From Mycobacterium sp. 1245111.1 (lineage in GTDB: Bacteria > Actinomycetota > Actinomycetes > Mycobacteriales > Mycobacteriaceae), in contig NZ_LZLV01000117.1 of NCBI RefSeq assembly GCF_001673405.1, positions 1-64,000 on the forward strand: a stretch of 64,000 bases of DNA, in the 5' to 3' direction. The notes under the pieces are model-generated. The model was not told where the DNA came from and did not search any database. It saw only the letters and a list, made by a program, of their open reading frames with translations. The position numbers were made by a program, and so were the translations under genes. This document shows, piece after piece, positions 31,648 to 40,225 of the stretch. Each line of letters starts with the position of its first letter. The first letter of the stretch is position 1.

Positions 31648-32199
31648 GTGACCGCTCCCGCCAGCACGCTCAGCCACCCGCGTAGCCCGCTCGCGCGTCC
31701 GGTGGTGCCACTGCTCCGCGATGCCACCGATGAGCTCGGCAAATACCAATTTCAGGTGGTGGCCGACAACATCGCCGACGCGGTGCGTTCGATCGGCGGC
31801 CTGATCTTCGACCGGGCGATGGCGGGCTGGGAGGTCAGCGTGGTGGTCGACGGCGACTCCGGTACCGACGACCGTCCGCTCCGGATTCTCGGCGCCCGCG
31901 TTGCCAAACGGTTGTCCGATCCCAGCCACACGCTGTCGCGCCCGCACCTGCTCGCGGTCGCGACCGACGTCATGGTCAAAAGCGATGCCGTGCGCCGGCG
32001 GGTGCTCGCGATCGGCGACGACAACGAGACCGAGGTACTGCTCTGGGGCCGGCACCACCCGACGAACCTGGATCGCACGTTTGTTGCCGTCCGGCATCAG
32101 CCGAGCGCGGCCGCGCACGTGTTCAAAGCGCAGGCGCTGACCGCCGGCGGGGCGCCGCCGATGCAACGGGCCGACGAGGGCTTCTACTCGCTGGCCTGA
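31648..32199 (+). CDS. Hypothetical protein
   Basis: 183 aa from GTG 31648 (GTG 31609 would overlap the operator). No domain I recognise. Contains ELGKYQFQVVADNIADAVRSIGGLIFDRAMAGWEVSVVVDGD, DDRPLRILGARV, and RHHPTNLDRTFVAVRHQPSAAAH. Mixed alpha/beta, soluble. Divergent from tetR and perhaps under the same operator. Convergent with the methyltransferase, 16-nt overlap. Confidence 0.7.
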   Translation: MTAPASTLSHPRSPLARPVVPLLRDATDELGKYQFQVVADNIADAVRSIGGLIFDRAMAGWEVSVVVDGDSGTDDRPLRILGARVAKRLSDPSHTLSRPHLLAVATDVMVKSDAVRRRVLAIGDDNETEVLLWGRHHPTNLDRTFVAVRHQPSAAAHVFKAQALTAGGAPPMQRADEGFYSLA

Positions 32200-32948
32200 C
32201 CGTTATCCGGCTTGCCGGCCGTGACGAATTGCAGGTTGCGTTGGATCTGCTGGCCGATATCGACCAAGCCGGATCTGGCGAACAGGTCGACGAACACGTC
32301 ACGGTCGAACAAGCGCAGTCCGATCGCCTTGGCGCTGGCCTTCGTCGCGTAGCGGACGGGCGGTATGCGACTCGCATAGCTGGTCAGGATCGCGACCCGG
32401 CCGCCGGGCCGTAGCACCCGCACCATTTCACGGGCGACTTGGAACGGCTCGGGCATGAGATAGAGCGCACCGAAACAGCAGACGGCGTCGAAGGTTTCGT
32501 CGCCGAACGGCAGCGTTCCGGCGTCCCCACGGACGTAACACGTGCGCGGCCCGCTGTTGTCCTGCACGGCACGGGTCAGCATCGGTACCGAGATGTCCAG
32601 GCCAACCGCGAGTCCGCCCGGCGGCAGCTTCTCGGCCAGCTTGCCGGTGAAATTGCCTGGGCCACAAGCGATGTCAAGCAACCGGGAGGCGTCCGACAGC
32701 TTCAGCGCGTCCGCGGCACGCCGCTGCTCGGTCCGGGTGGTGACGCCGCTGGCGACGTAGAACGCGACCGGGCGCCACAGCCGTTCGTACACCGTGGCGA
32801 CCAGCGGGCTGTTCATCGCCTGCTGAGCCAGCGTGGGGGTCTCGCTGGCCACCGATTCGCCGAGCACGTCGAGGAAGCCGTGCCGCAGGCTTGCGTCGCG
32901 GTCGAGCAGGTCGCGGGTCGTCTGCAGCGGATCATCGGCGCGGGTCAC
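32184..32948 (-). CDS. Class I SAM-dependent methyltransferase
   Basis: 254 aa. Motif I LLDIACGPGNFTGKLA, motif II GLDISVPML, RGDAGTLPFGDETFDAVCC, and VLRPGGRVAILT, typical of UbiE/Methyltransf_11 small-molecule methyltransferases. Substrate unknown. Last gene of the accessory block before Pat; 16-nt convergent overlap with the hypothetical gene. Confidence 0.88.
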   Translation of the reverse strand: MTRADDPLQTTRDLLDRDASLRHGFLDVLGESVASETPTLAQQAMNSPLVATVYERLWRPVAFYVASGVTTRTEQRRAADALKLSDASRLLDIACGPGNFTGKLAEKLPPGGLAVGLDISVPMLTRAVQDNSGPRTCYVRGDAGTLPFGDETFDAVCCFGALYLMPEPFQVAREMVRVLRPGGRVAILTSYASRIPPVRYATKASAKAIGLRLFDRDVFVDLFARSGLVDIGQQIQRNLQFVTAGKPDNGQASE

Positions 32949-33038
32949 GGCAGTGAGTCTGCCGGGGCGCGCGTCCTTGCTGCAACACGCCGAATGCCCC
33001 TAGCCTGGGCAGCATCCTTCAACGGCGACAGGGGCGGC

Positions 33039-34037
33039 ATGGCGATCGAACTGACCGCGCTGCGCGCCGAGGAACTCGCCACCCTGGAGATCTTCAAAGG
33101 CTGCCCGCCCGAGGACTTGATGCCGCTGGCGGCCAGCCTGCAACCGCTGCAGGCCGCGGCGGGCCAGATCCTGATGCGACAGGGCGATCAGGCGGTGTCT
33201 TTCCTGCTCATCGCGTCGGGGACGGTCGAGATCAAACACATCGCCGACGATCACGCGGTGTCCGTCGAGCACGTCTGCGCCGGCACCATCGTCGGCGAGA
33301 TCGCGCTGCTACGGCATCTTCCGCGCACGGCGACGGTGACCACCGCCGAACCGCTGGGCGGTTGGATCGGCGACAGCGACGCGTTCGCCCGGCTGGTACA
33401 CATCCCCGGCATCATGACCCGTCTGGTGCGCACGGCCCGGCAGCGGTTGGCGGCATTTCTCACCCCGATCCCGGTGCGGATCCGCGACGGATCGGAGTTG
33501 CTGCTGCGTCCGGTGCTCCCCGGCGACAGTGCGCGAACGTTGCAGGGTCATGTCCGGTTTTCCAGCGAGACGTTGTACCGGCGGTTCATGTCGGCGCGGG
33601 TGCCCAGCCCGGCGCTGATGGACTACCTGGCCGAGGTCGACTACGTCGACCACTTCGTCTGGGTGATGACCGACCTGGACGGCAACCCGGTCGCCGACGC
33701 GCGGTTCGTCCGCGATCACGACGATCCCACGATGGCCGAGATCGCGTTCACCGTCGCCGATGCCTATCAGGGGCGCGGGATCGGTTCTTTTCTGATCGCG
33801 GCACTGTCGGTGGCCGCGCGAGTTGCCGGGGTGGAGAAGTTCTCCGGCCGGATGCTGGCCGACAACGTGGCGATGCGCACGATCATGGACCGCTATGGCG
33901 CGATCTGGGAGCGCGACGACGTCGGGGTGGTGACGACGCTCATCGATGTACCCGATGTCCGTCATCTTTCGTTGAGCCGCGGGATGGTCATGGAGATCAA
34001 ACACGCTGCGCGTCAAGTTATTCGGGCCGTCGGCTAG
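33039..34037 (+). CDS. pat: cAMP-dependent protein lysine acetyltransferase Pat
   Basis: 332 aa (Rv0998 position). N-terminal cyclic-nucleotide-binding domain (about residues 12-140: IFKGCPPEDLMPLAASL, VGEIALLRHLPRTATVTT with the cAMP phosphate Arg), then a GNAT domain (about 150-332: LRPVLPGDSARTLQGHVRF, AYQGRGIGSFLIAALSVAA). In mycobacteria this enzyme acetylates lysines of acyl-CoA synthetases and others when cAMP rises. ATG 33039. Followed after one base by a lipoprotein gene. Confidence 0.95.
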   Translation: MAIELTALRAEELATLEIFKGCPPEDLMPLAASLQPLQAAAGQILMRQGDQAVSFLLIASGTVEIKHIADDHAVSVEHVCAGTIVGEIALLRHLPRTATVTTAEPLGGWIGDSDAFARLVHIPGIMTRLVRTARQRLAAFLTPIPVRIRDGSELLLRPVLPGDSARTLQGHVRFSSETLYRRFMSARVPSPALMDYLAEVDYVDHFVWVMTDLDGNPVADARFVRDHDDPTMAEIAFTVADAYQGRGIGSFLIAALSVAARVAGVEKFSGRMLADNVAMRTIMDRYGAIWERDDVGVVTTLIDVPDVRHLSLSRGMVMEIKHAARQVIRAVG

Positions 34038-34038
34038 C

Positions 34039-34692
34039 ATGCGGATGTGGGCGCCGGCGGCAGTGTTGCTGCTGATCGCCGGATGTGGTCAGCCCGTCGA
34101 ACGGGCGCCGACACCGTCGGCGAGCGCGACTTCGCGACATATCGATCCCGCCAACATCAGGCGCGTGCGACGTGACCTGCCGCCCGGTTACGAGGCGGCC
34201 CCGGTGGCGGATGTGCCTGCGCCGTCGGGTATTTGGGGCCTCGGCGGAACCGGCGTGGCGACCCCGGCGCGGTGCGCGCCGCTGGCCGACCCGGGTGGGG
34301 GTCATGGCCGACGCGCTCAAGGCATTTCGGGATCGGGCCCGGGTGGCACGCTACACGCCGTGGTGGTGGCGGGAGCAGTCGCGCTGGATCCGTCGCTGGT
34401 GGCCCAGTGCCGGCAGTGGGATATCGCCGGCCGGCGGGCCAGCGCACGCGTCCATCTGGTCGATGCGCCCCGCATCGACGGTGCCGACACGGTCGGGATG
34501 ACGGCGGACATCCTCACCTCGGTCGAGGGCGGCAATGAAATCGCTTCGCGGGCAAGCAACTTCACCGCGTACCTAGGTGACTACTACGCATTCACCACGG
34601 TGGTCAGCGATCCCGGCTCGCCGAATGCGGCGCTGACGCCGCAGTTCGCCGCCGACTTGCTGGTGAAAACCGTGTCAGCCGTACGCGGCTAG
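34039..34692 (+). CDS. Lipoprotein (DUF5642-like), Rv0999 position
   Basis: 217 aa. Short signal peptide with lipobox LLIAGC (Cys about residue 16). Mature part has NIRRVRRDLPPGYEAAPV, conserved ARCAPLAD...VAQCRQW Cys pair and DLLVKTVSAVRG end. Exported, role unknown. One base after pat and 24 nt before a paralogue with the same Cys pair and end. Confidence 0.85.
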   Translation: MRMWAPAAVLLLIAGCGQPVERAPTPSASATSRHIDPANIRRVRRDLPPGYEAAPVADVPAPSGIWGLGGTGVATPARCAPLADPGGGHGRRAQGISGSGPGGTLHAVVVAGAVALDPSLVAQCRQWDIAGRRASARVHLVDAPRIDGADTVGMTADILTSVEGGNEIASRASNFTAYLGDYYAFTTVVSDPGSPNAALTPQFAADLLVKTVSAVRG

Positions 34693-34716
34693 GGGTGGTG
34701 GGTTAGATTGACCCCA

Positions 34717-35373
34717 ATGATGCGGATTGCGGTTGCGATCGGGGGAGTCGGCCTGTTGGCGGCGTGCTCCCACGGTTCGTCGGAGGCGCCCCCTTCTGCG
34801 GATATCACCAAGATCTCGAAGGTGAAGTCCGACTTCGGGCCTGGCTACAAGGTGAAGGAAACGGCGAAAACCGGCATCGACCCGAAGGTGCTTCAGACGC
34901 ACAAACTGCCGCCGGGTCTGACCTTCGACCCGCCCGACTGCGCGTCGTTCGTCATCGGTGAGGACATGCCGCCGGGGCTGCAGGGAAACATGGCGGCGGT
35001 GGCGGCCGAAGGTGACGGCGGACGCTTCATCGCGATGGCCGTGCAGACCTCGTCGCCGGTCCCCTTCCAAGAACCGCCGCGGAACTGCAAGAAGGTGGCC
35101 TTCCAGGGCGGCCGGGTGCGGGGACTGATCGAGGTCGTCGACACACCACAGATCGAGGGCACCCACACCCTAGGCGTGCACCGTGTCCTGCAGACGGTGG
35201 TGCAGGGCAAGCCGCGCAGCGGCGAGTTGTACAACTACTCCGCGCATTTCGGCGACTACCAGGTGATCGTCACCGCCAACCCGATGCTGGTGCAGGGTCA
35301 ACCGCCGAAACCCGTCGACACCAAGCAGGCTCGCGACCTGCTCGTGAAATCGGTCGCCGCGATCAAGGACTGA
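34717..35373 (+). CDS. Lipoprotein, paralogue of the preceding gene
   Basis: 218 aa from ATG 34717 (next ATG 34720 is equivalent). Lipobox GLLAAC. Mature region shows the KVKSDFGPGYKV start, CASFV and NCKKV Cys pair, FGDYQVIVTANP, and end RDLLVKSVAAIKD, which aligns with 34039-34692; the pair is a tandem duplication. Function unknown, surface anchored. Confidence 0.85.
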   Translation: MMRIAVAIGGVGLLAACSHGSSEAPPSADITKISKVKSDFGPGYKVKETAKTGIDPKVLQTHKLPPGLTFDPPDCASFVIGEDMPPGLQGNMAAVAAEGDGGRFIAMAVQTSSPVPFQEPPRNCKKVAFQGGRVRGLIEVVDTPQIEGTHTLGVHRVLQTVVQGKPRSGELYNYSAHFGDYQVIVTANPMLVQGQPPKPVDTKQARDLLVKSVAAIKD

Positions 35374-35376
35374 TCG

Positions 35377-35973
35377 CTACCGGACATCTCGCGGTCGGAA
35401 CTGGATGCTGACCCGCGGGCCGGCGTGGGCCGACGTCTTCGGTACGGAATGCTCCCAGGTTCGCTGGCACGAGCCACCCATCACCAGCAGATCGCCGTGC
35501 GCCTGCGGCAGCCGCAACGACGAGCCGCCGCCGCGGGGCCGCAGCGCGAATGTGCGGGTGGCGCCGAGGCTGACGATCGCGACCATGGTGTCGTGCGCCC
35601 GGCTGCGGCCGATGGTGTCACCGTGCCAGGCGACGCTGTCGGATCCGTCGCGATACCAGCACAGGCCGATGGTGGTGAACGGCTCCCCGAGTTCGCCGGC
35701 GTAGATGTCGTTGAGCCGCCGCCGAATCCGGGCCAGCTGCGGATGTGGCGCCTCTTCGGTCGTGAGGTCGTGGAAGCTCACCAGGCGGGGGACATCCAGT
35801 ACGCGGTCATACATCTGGCGGCGTTCGGCGCGCCACGGGATGGTCTCGAGCAATTCGCCGATCAACTCGTCGGCGTCGGTCAACCATCCCGAGCGGATGT
35901 CGATCCAGGCTCCACGGCCCAGTAATCGCCGGTCGTTGCACTCGAACAACGACTCCTGCATCTCGATCGCCAC
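35377..35973 (-). CDS. AlkB-like 2-oxoglutarate/Fe(II) dioxygenase
   Basis: 198 aa from GTG 35971-35973 (ATG 35961 possible). 2OG-Fe(II) oxygenase core: WHGDTIG (HxD), TRTFALRPRGGG, second His WEHSVPK and RVSIQFRPR (Arg binding 2-oxoglutarate). Rv1000c position. May dealkylate nucleic acids by oxidation, as AlkB does. 31 nt downstream of the SoxR gene on the same strand, suggesting a redox/damage link. Confidence 0.85.
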   Translation of the reverse strand: MAIEMQESLFECNDRRLLGRGAWIDIRSGWLTDADELIGELLETIPWRAERRQMYDRVLDVPRLVSFHDLTTEEAPHPQLARIRRRLNDIYAGELGEPFTTIGLCWYRDGSDSVAWHGDTIGRSRAHDTMVAIVSLGATRTFALRPRGGGSSLRLPQAHGDLLVMGGSCQRTWEHSVPKTSAHAGPRVSIQFRPRDVR

Positions 35974-36004
35974 GGCCTCGATTCTATCGCACAGTTGTTC
36001 GAAT

Positions 36005-36436
36005 TTACAGGAGTGCGGCCCCGGGCCCTTGTGCGCCAAGCGTGTCGCCGGGATTGAACAGCGCGCAGGCTTTCAGGCTCAGGCAGCCGCAGCCGATGCA
36101 GTCGGCGAGGTTATCGCGCAGGCGTTGCAGATGCAGGATTCGATCGTCGAGGTCGGAGCGCCAGCCCGCAGACAGTTTGGCCCAATCACGGCTGGTCGGA
36201 ACGCGATCGGCGGGCAGGGTGGCCAGCGCATCCCGGACCCGGGCCAGTGGAATGCCGAGCCGCTGCGACATCTTGATGAATGCGACCCGGCGCAGCGTGT
36301 CACGGGTGTAGCGGCGTTGATTGCCCGACGTGCGGCTGCTCGAGATCAGCCCTTGCCGCTCGTAGAAGTGCAGGGCCGAGATCGCGACGCCCGCGCGGGC
36401 GGCGAGTTCACCGGGCGACAGTACGTGATCGGGCAC
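36005..36436 (-). CDS. soxR: SoxR-type redox-sensing MerR regulator
   Basis: 143 aa. MerR N-terminal HTH (SPGELAARAGVAISALHFYERQGLI, GNQRRYTRDTLRRVAFIKMSQRLGI) and the [2Fe-2S] cluster CIGCGCLSLKAC (C-x2-C-x-C-x5-C), the SoxR signature. Activates or represses genes on oxidation by redox-active compounds. In actinobacteria SoxR usually controls quinone or drug-related genes, not sox genes. AlkB-like gene lies downstream. Confidence 0.93.
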   Translation of the reverse strand: MPDHVLSPGELAARAGVAISALHFYERQGLISSSRTSGNQRRYTRDTLRRVAFIKMSQRLGIPLARVRDALATLPADRVPTSRDWAKLSAGWRSDLDDRILHLQRLRDNLADCIGCGCLSLKACALFNPGDTLGAQGPGAALL

Positions 36437-36573
36437 ACCTGAACAATACTTCAGGTCATGTAATGCGTTGCGCGACTGACGAGGTCACCGACACGCCCGG
36501 GACAGGACACCAAACGGTCACGATGCGGTCTCCGGCCTGCCGATGTCGCGCGGAACGTGTCACTGTCTGAAGT

Positions 36574-36789
36574 GTGACTCTTGATGTTGACGACGAGCTG
36601 GTGCTGTACACGGATAGCCGGCCCTACCGATGCGCGCGGGGGCACTGGCTGCTGCCTGGACACATGATCGTCGGCAGCCGGTCGTGCTCGTGTGGCCGGG
36701 GACGGCACACCACCTGGGAATGCGAGTGCGGCGACGTCACCTATTCGCCGAAGTTACGTGACTCGTGCGAGCTGGGTTCTGATCGTTGA
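36574..36789 (+). CDS. Small Cys-rich protein, putative zinc-ribbon
   Basis: 71 aa, GTG start at 36574. Cys/His at YRCARGHWLL, RSCSCGRGRH and WECECGDV suggest one or two zinc knuckles. No family recognised. Short, lies between divergently placed soxR and the DUF559 gene. Confidence 0.5.
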   Translation: MTLDVDDELVLYTDSRPYRCARGHWLLPGHMIVGSRSCSCGRGRHTTWECECGDVTYSPKLRDSCELGSDR

Positions 36790-36823
36790 CGCGTTGGCGC
36801 GAAACAGAAGCTATGGCAGTGAT

Positions 36824-37702
36824 TTACGCGGCGCCGCGACCATGGCTTCTGCTTCGCGGCGAAATTGGGTAACCGCGCCGGGCTAATGCTCGCGTGACTC
36901 GCTCAACGATCTCGCGCGGGCGGTCTTCTTTGACCACCCGGACGACGTGCCAGCCAAGGCGCTCCACCGTCTCCGCGCGCCGGATGTCCTTGACGTACTG
37001 GGTTCGGTCCAGGCGATGGTGGTTGCCGTCGTATTCGACGGCAACCATCGGCACTTCCCAGCCCATGTCGAGGTAGGCCACGAATTCGCCGTCAGTCACC
37101 CGGATCTGGGTGGTGGGCGGCGGGAGTCCAGCGCTGACCAGGACCAGCCGCAACCACGATTCTTTCGGTGACTCCGCGCCGGCGTCCATCATGTCGATCA
37201 ACCGGCGGGCATGCTTGTTTCCCCGGGCCCTCGGATAGCGCTCGATGAGATTCACCATGTCCTGCCTCGTTATTCGTGTTGCGCGGGCGAGATCGTCGAG
37301 GTGTGCGACAGCGGTTGCTCCCACGAGGTGGCGTGCTAGATCGAATCCCGTTCGCGCCGGCGTGGCAACAGAGAGACCGCGAACCGACATGACTTCGTCC
37401 GGCGCGAATCGTTCGTCGCGCGCGATGATGCCGGGCGGGCAATGGCTGTTTCGCCAGAGCATTTCGACTGGCGAGGTCTCGCTGACCCATTTCGCGCCGT
37501 GTAGCGCTGCGGCCGCTCGTCCGGTAATCGTCGAGCGCTGCCCGGACCACAGCCAAGCACCGACGGTCATGGCCTCCAGCGATCGGTCGGCCGATCTCGG
37601 AATGTAGATATCCGGAAATATCGGCCGATAATTCCATCGCAGTTGTCCGCGGCTGAGCGCGCCGCCGGCGACCGCTTCACTGCCGACGATGGGTGGCTCC
37701 AC
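36824..37702 (-). CDS. DUF559 (Vsr-like) nuclease-fold protein
   Basis: 292 aa from GTG 37700-37702. N-terminal AbiEi-like region is uncertain; the C-terminal DUF559 has FVAYLDMGWEVPMVAVEYDGNHHRLD and LGWHVVRVVKED, the PD-(D/E)xK/Vsr-like signature with D, E and K/H residues. Common in mycobacteria, often several per genome, with no established role; sometimes considered restriction- or toxin-like. 102 nt upstream of pmt (convergent to nothing). Confidence 0.78.
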   Translation of the reverse strand: MEPPIVGSEAVAGGALSRGQLRWNYRPIFPDIYIPRSADRSLEAMTVGAWLWSGQRSTITGRAAAALHGAKWVSETSPVEMLWRNSHCPPGIIARDERFAPDEVMSVRGLSVATPARTGFDLARHLVGATAVAHLDDLARATRITRQDMVNLIERYPRARGNKHARRLIDMMDAGAESPKESWLRLVLVSAGLPPPTTQIRVTDGEFVAYLDMGWEVPMVAVEYDGNHHRLDRTQYVKDIRRAETVERLGWHVVRVVKEDRPREIVERVTRALARRGYPISPRSRSHGRGAA

Positions 37703-37804
37703 GTGCGTGATGATGCCGAGCGGTCGAGCATTACGTCGTCAGACAGAAGCCAGGGCTGTGGATAGTCGAGAATCACGACCATAGCCTCAGTTTCGCGCCG
37801 AAAG

Positions 37805-39364
37805 TCAGCGCCAGCTGGGTAGCCAGATCTCCATGTTCCAGGTGTTCTGCGAAATCGGTTGACCGGTGAGTACCGGGAACAGCCAGGCGAAGTTCGTCAA
37901 AACCATTGCCACGTAACAGGACACCACGATGAGCCCGAGGCTGCGACGTTCCGCGCTTTTTCGTCCGGTTTCGGAGTAGAGAATGTCGCCGAGGATCAAC
38001 GCGATCGCCATCGCCAGAAACGGCGCCATCGTCGCCGCGTAGAAGAAGTACATCTGCCGATCGATATCGGCGAACCACGGTAGCCAGCCCGCGCAGTAGC
38101 CGACCAGAACCGCGGCGTAGCGCCAGTCGCGTCGAACCAGCATCCGCCAGCAGGCGTAAAACAGCACCGGCACCGAGATCCACCACATCGCGGGTGTGCC
38201 AACCAACATCACCGCCTTGACGCACGATTGCGCGCCGCAGCCCGGGACGTTCTGCTGGTCGATCGCATAGAGCACGGGACGCAGCGACATCGGCCAGGCC
38301 CACGGCTTGGACTCCCACGGGTGGTAGTTGCCCGCCGCATTCGTCAGGCCGGCGTGGAAATGGTAGGCGTTGTAGGTGTAGTGCCACAGCGATCGAATCG
38401 CGTCGGGCAGAGGGAAATTCGACTTCGTCCCGATGGACTGGCCCACCTCGTGCCGGTCGATCGCCGTCTCGGACGCGAACCATGGCGCATAGCTGGCCAG
38501 GTAGACCCCGAACGGAACGACCAACAGCGCGTAGGCCGTTGGGAGCAGGTCGCGGCGCACGGTGCCCAGCCATGGTCGCAGCACCCGGTACTGCCGGCGG
38601 GCCGCGAGGTCGAACGCCAACGACATCACGCCGAAGAAGGCCACGAAGTACAGGCCGGACCACTTTGTCCCACAGGCCAATCCAAGTAGTACGCCAGCGC
38701 CGAAGCGCCACCACCGCACGCCGAGCCGCGGCCCCCACACCGTGTCGTCGATTCGGCCCTCGAGGTATGCGACGTGCATGCGCTCGCGCACCTGATCGCG
38801 GTCGACGATCAGTGCGCCGAAAGCCGCGAGCACCAGGAATGCCAGAAACCCGTCGAGCAGCGCCGTGCGCGCCACCACGAAGCTGACGCCGTCGGCGACG
38901 ACGAGCAGACCCGCGATCGCGCCGACCAATGTCGAGCGGCTGATCCGCCGCACGATCCGCACCACCAGCGCCACCATGATCGTGCCGAGGATCGCGCCGG
39001 TGAATCGCCAGCCCAACCCGTTGTAGCCGAACAGCGCCTCACCGATCGCGATCAGCTGCTTGCCCACCGGCGGGTGCACGACGAGGCCATAGCCGGGGTT
39101 GTCCTCCACGCCGTGGTTGTGCAGCAGCTGCCACGCCTGCGGGGCGTAATGCTTCTCGTCGAAGATCGGCGTTCCGGCGTCGGTGGGCGAGCCGAGGTTC
39201 ACCGTCCTGGTCAGCGCCGCCAGCGCGGTGACGACCCCGGTTACCACCCAGCCCTCGAGCCGGTCGACGGGCCCGAAATCGGGTGCCGGGGCGAGCGGCC
39301 CCGGGCTGATCACCGGAACAGCGTCCGCGTCGGCGACGAGTTCGTCGTCATCGGTGATCGTCAT
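37805..39364 (-). CDS. pmt: Polyprenol-phosphate-mannose protein mannosyltransferase Pmt
   Basis: 519 aa, Rv1002c. Multi-helix GT39 enzyme; loop DEKHYAPQAWQLLH carries the catalytic acidic pair, and many hydrophobic helices follow (LVGAIAGLLVVADGVSFVV, ALILGDILY). Transfers mannose from a polyprenyl phosphate to Thr residues of proteins exported by Sec, on the outer face of the membrane. Divergent from rsmI with 24 nt between starts. Confidence 0.95.
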   Translation of the reverse strand: MTITDDDELVADADAVPVISPGPLAPAPDFGPVDRLEGWVVTGVVTALAALTRTVNLGSPTDAGTPIFDEKHYAPQAWQLLHNHGVEDNPGYGLVVHPPVGKQLIAIGEALFGYNGLGWRFTGAILGTIMVALVVRIVRRISRSTLVGAIAGLLVVADGVSFVVARTALLDGFLAFLVLAAFGALIVDRDQVRERMHVAYLEGRIDDTVWGPRLGVRWWRFGAGVLLGLACGTKWSGLYFVAFFGVMSLAFDLAARRQYRVLRPWLGTVRRDLLPTAYALLVVPFGVYLASYAPWFASETAIDRHEVGQSIGTKSNFPLPDAIRSLWHYTYNAYHFHAGLTNAAGNYHPWESKPWAWPMSLRPVLYAIDQQNVPGCGAQSCVKAVMLVGTPAMWWISVPVLFYACWRMLVRRDWRYAAVLVGYCAGWLPWFADIDRQMYFFYAATMAPFLAMAIALILGDILYSETGRKSAERRSLGLIVVSCYVAMVLTNFAWLFPVLTGQPISQNTWNMEIWLPSWR

Positions 39365-39388
39365 CGGGTCGATCGTAGGCTGTGCCCT

Positions 39389-40225
39389 ATGTCCGAGGGT
39401 CGACTGCTGCTGGGCGCCACGCCGCTGGGCCAGCCGGCCGACGCCTCACCGCGCCTGATCGCGGCGCTGGCCACCGCCGACATCGTCGCCGCCGAGGACA
39501 CCCGCCGGTTGCGGACGCTGGCCAAGGCGCTCGATGTGGCGATCGGCGGAACGGTCGTCAGCCTCTTCGATCACAACGAAGCCGCCCGGGTGCCCGCGCT
39601 GGTCGAGCAGATCGCCGCCGGCGCCACCACGCTGGTGGTCAGCGACGCGGGCATGCCGTTGATCAGCGACCCCGGTCACCGGTTGGTGGCTGCCTGTGTG
39701 GAGGCCGGCCTGCCGGTGCAGTGCCTGCCCGGCCCCTCGGCGGTGACGACCGCGCTGGCGGTGTCCGGGCTGCCGTCGGAGCGGTTCTGCTTCGAGGGGT
39801 TCGCCCCGCGCAAACAGGGTGCGCGCCGCGGCTGGCTGGCGTCGCTGGCGGCCGAGCAGCGTACGACCGTGTTCTTCGAGTCGCCGCGGCGCCTGCACGC
39901 GTGTCTACTCGACGCGGTGGCCGAACTCGGCGGGGATCGCCGCGCCGCTGTGTGCCGCGAGCTGACCAAGACCCACGAAGAAGTGGTCCGCGGGTCGCTG
40001 GACGAGCTGGCCGCGTGGGCGGCAGACGGGGTGCTCGGCGAGATCACCGTCGTGCTGGCCGGCGCGGTGCTGCAGGCCGACCTGCCGACGCTGGTGGCTC
40101 AGGTAAGCGCGTTGGTGGACGACGGGATGGGCGTCAAAGACGCGTGCGCGCAAGTGATTTCCGCGACGCTGGGCGCGCCGTCACGGCGTCAGCTCTACGA
40201 CGCGGTGCTGCGGGCCCGAGGCTGA
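39389..40225 (+). CDS. rsmI: 16S rRNA (cytidine-1402-2'-O)-methyltransferase RsmI
   Basis: 278 aa from ATG 39389. TP-methylase fold: LLLGATPLGQPADASPRL, AEDTRRLRTLA, VSDAGMPLISDPGHRLV, GPSAVTTALAVSGLPSERFCFEGFAPRK. Methylates the ribose of C1402 in the 30S decoding site. Convergent overlap of 45 nt with pabB. Confidence 0.94.
   Translation: MSEGRLLLGATPLGQPADASPRLIAALATADIVAAEDTRRLRTLAKALDVAIGGTVVSLFDHNEAARVPALVEQIAAGATTLVVSDAGMPLISDPGHRLVAACVEAGLPVQCLPGPSAVTTALAVSGLPSERFCFEGFAPRKQGARRGWLASLAAEQRTTVFFESPRRLHACLLDAVAELGGDRRAAVCRELTKTHEEVVRGSLDELAAWAADGVLGEITVVLAGAVLQADLPTLVAQVSALVDDGMGVKDACAQVISATLGAPSRRQLYDAVLRARG

Noticed and set aside
6329..32948. Direct repeat of the tRNA 3' end marking an integrated element
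   Set aside because: By eye I did not find a second copy of the T-arm sequence in the window; an alignment would be needed.
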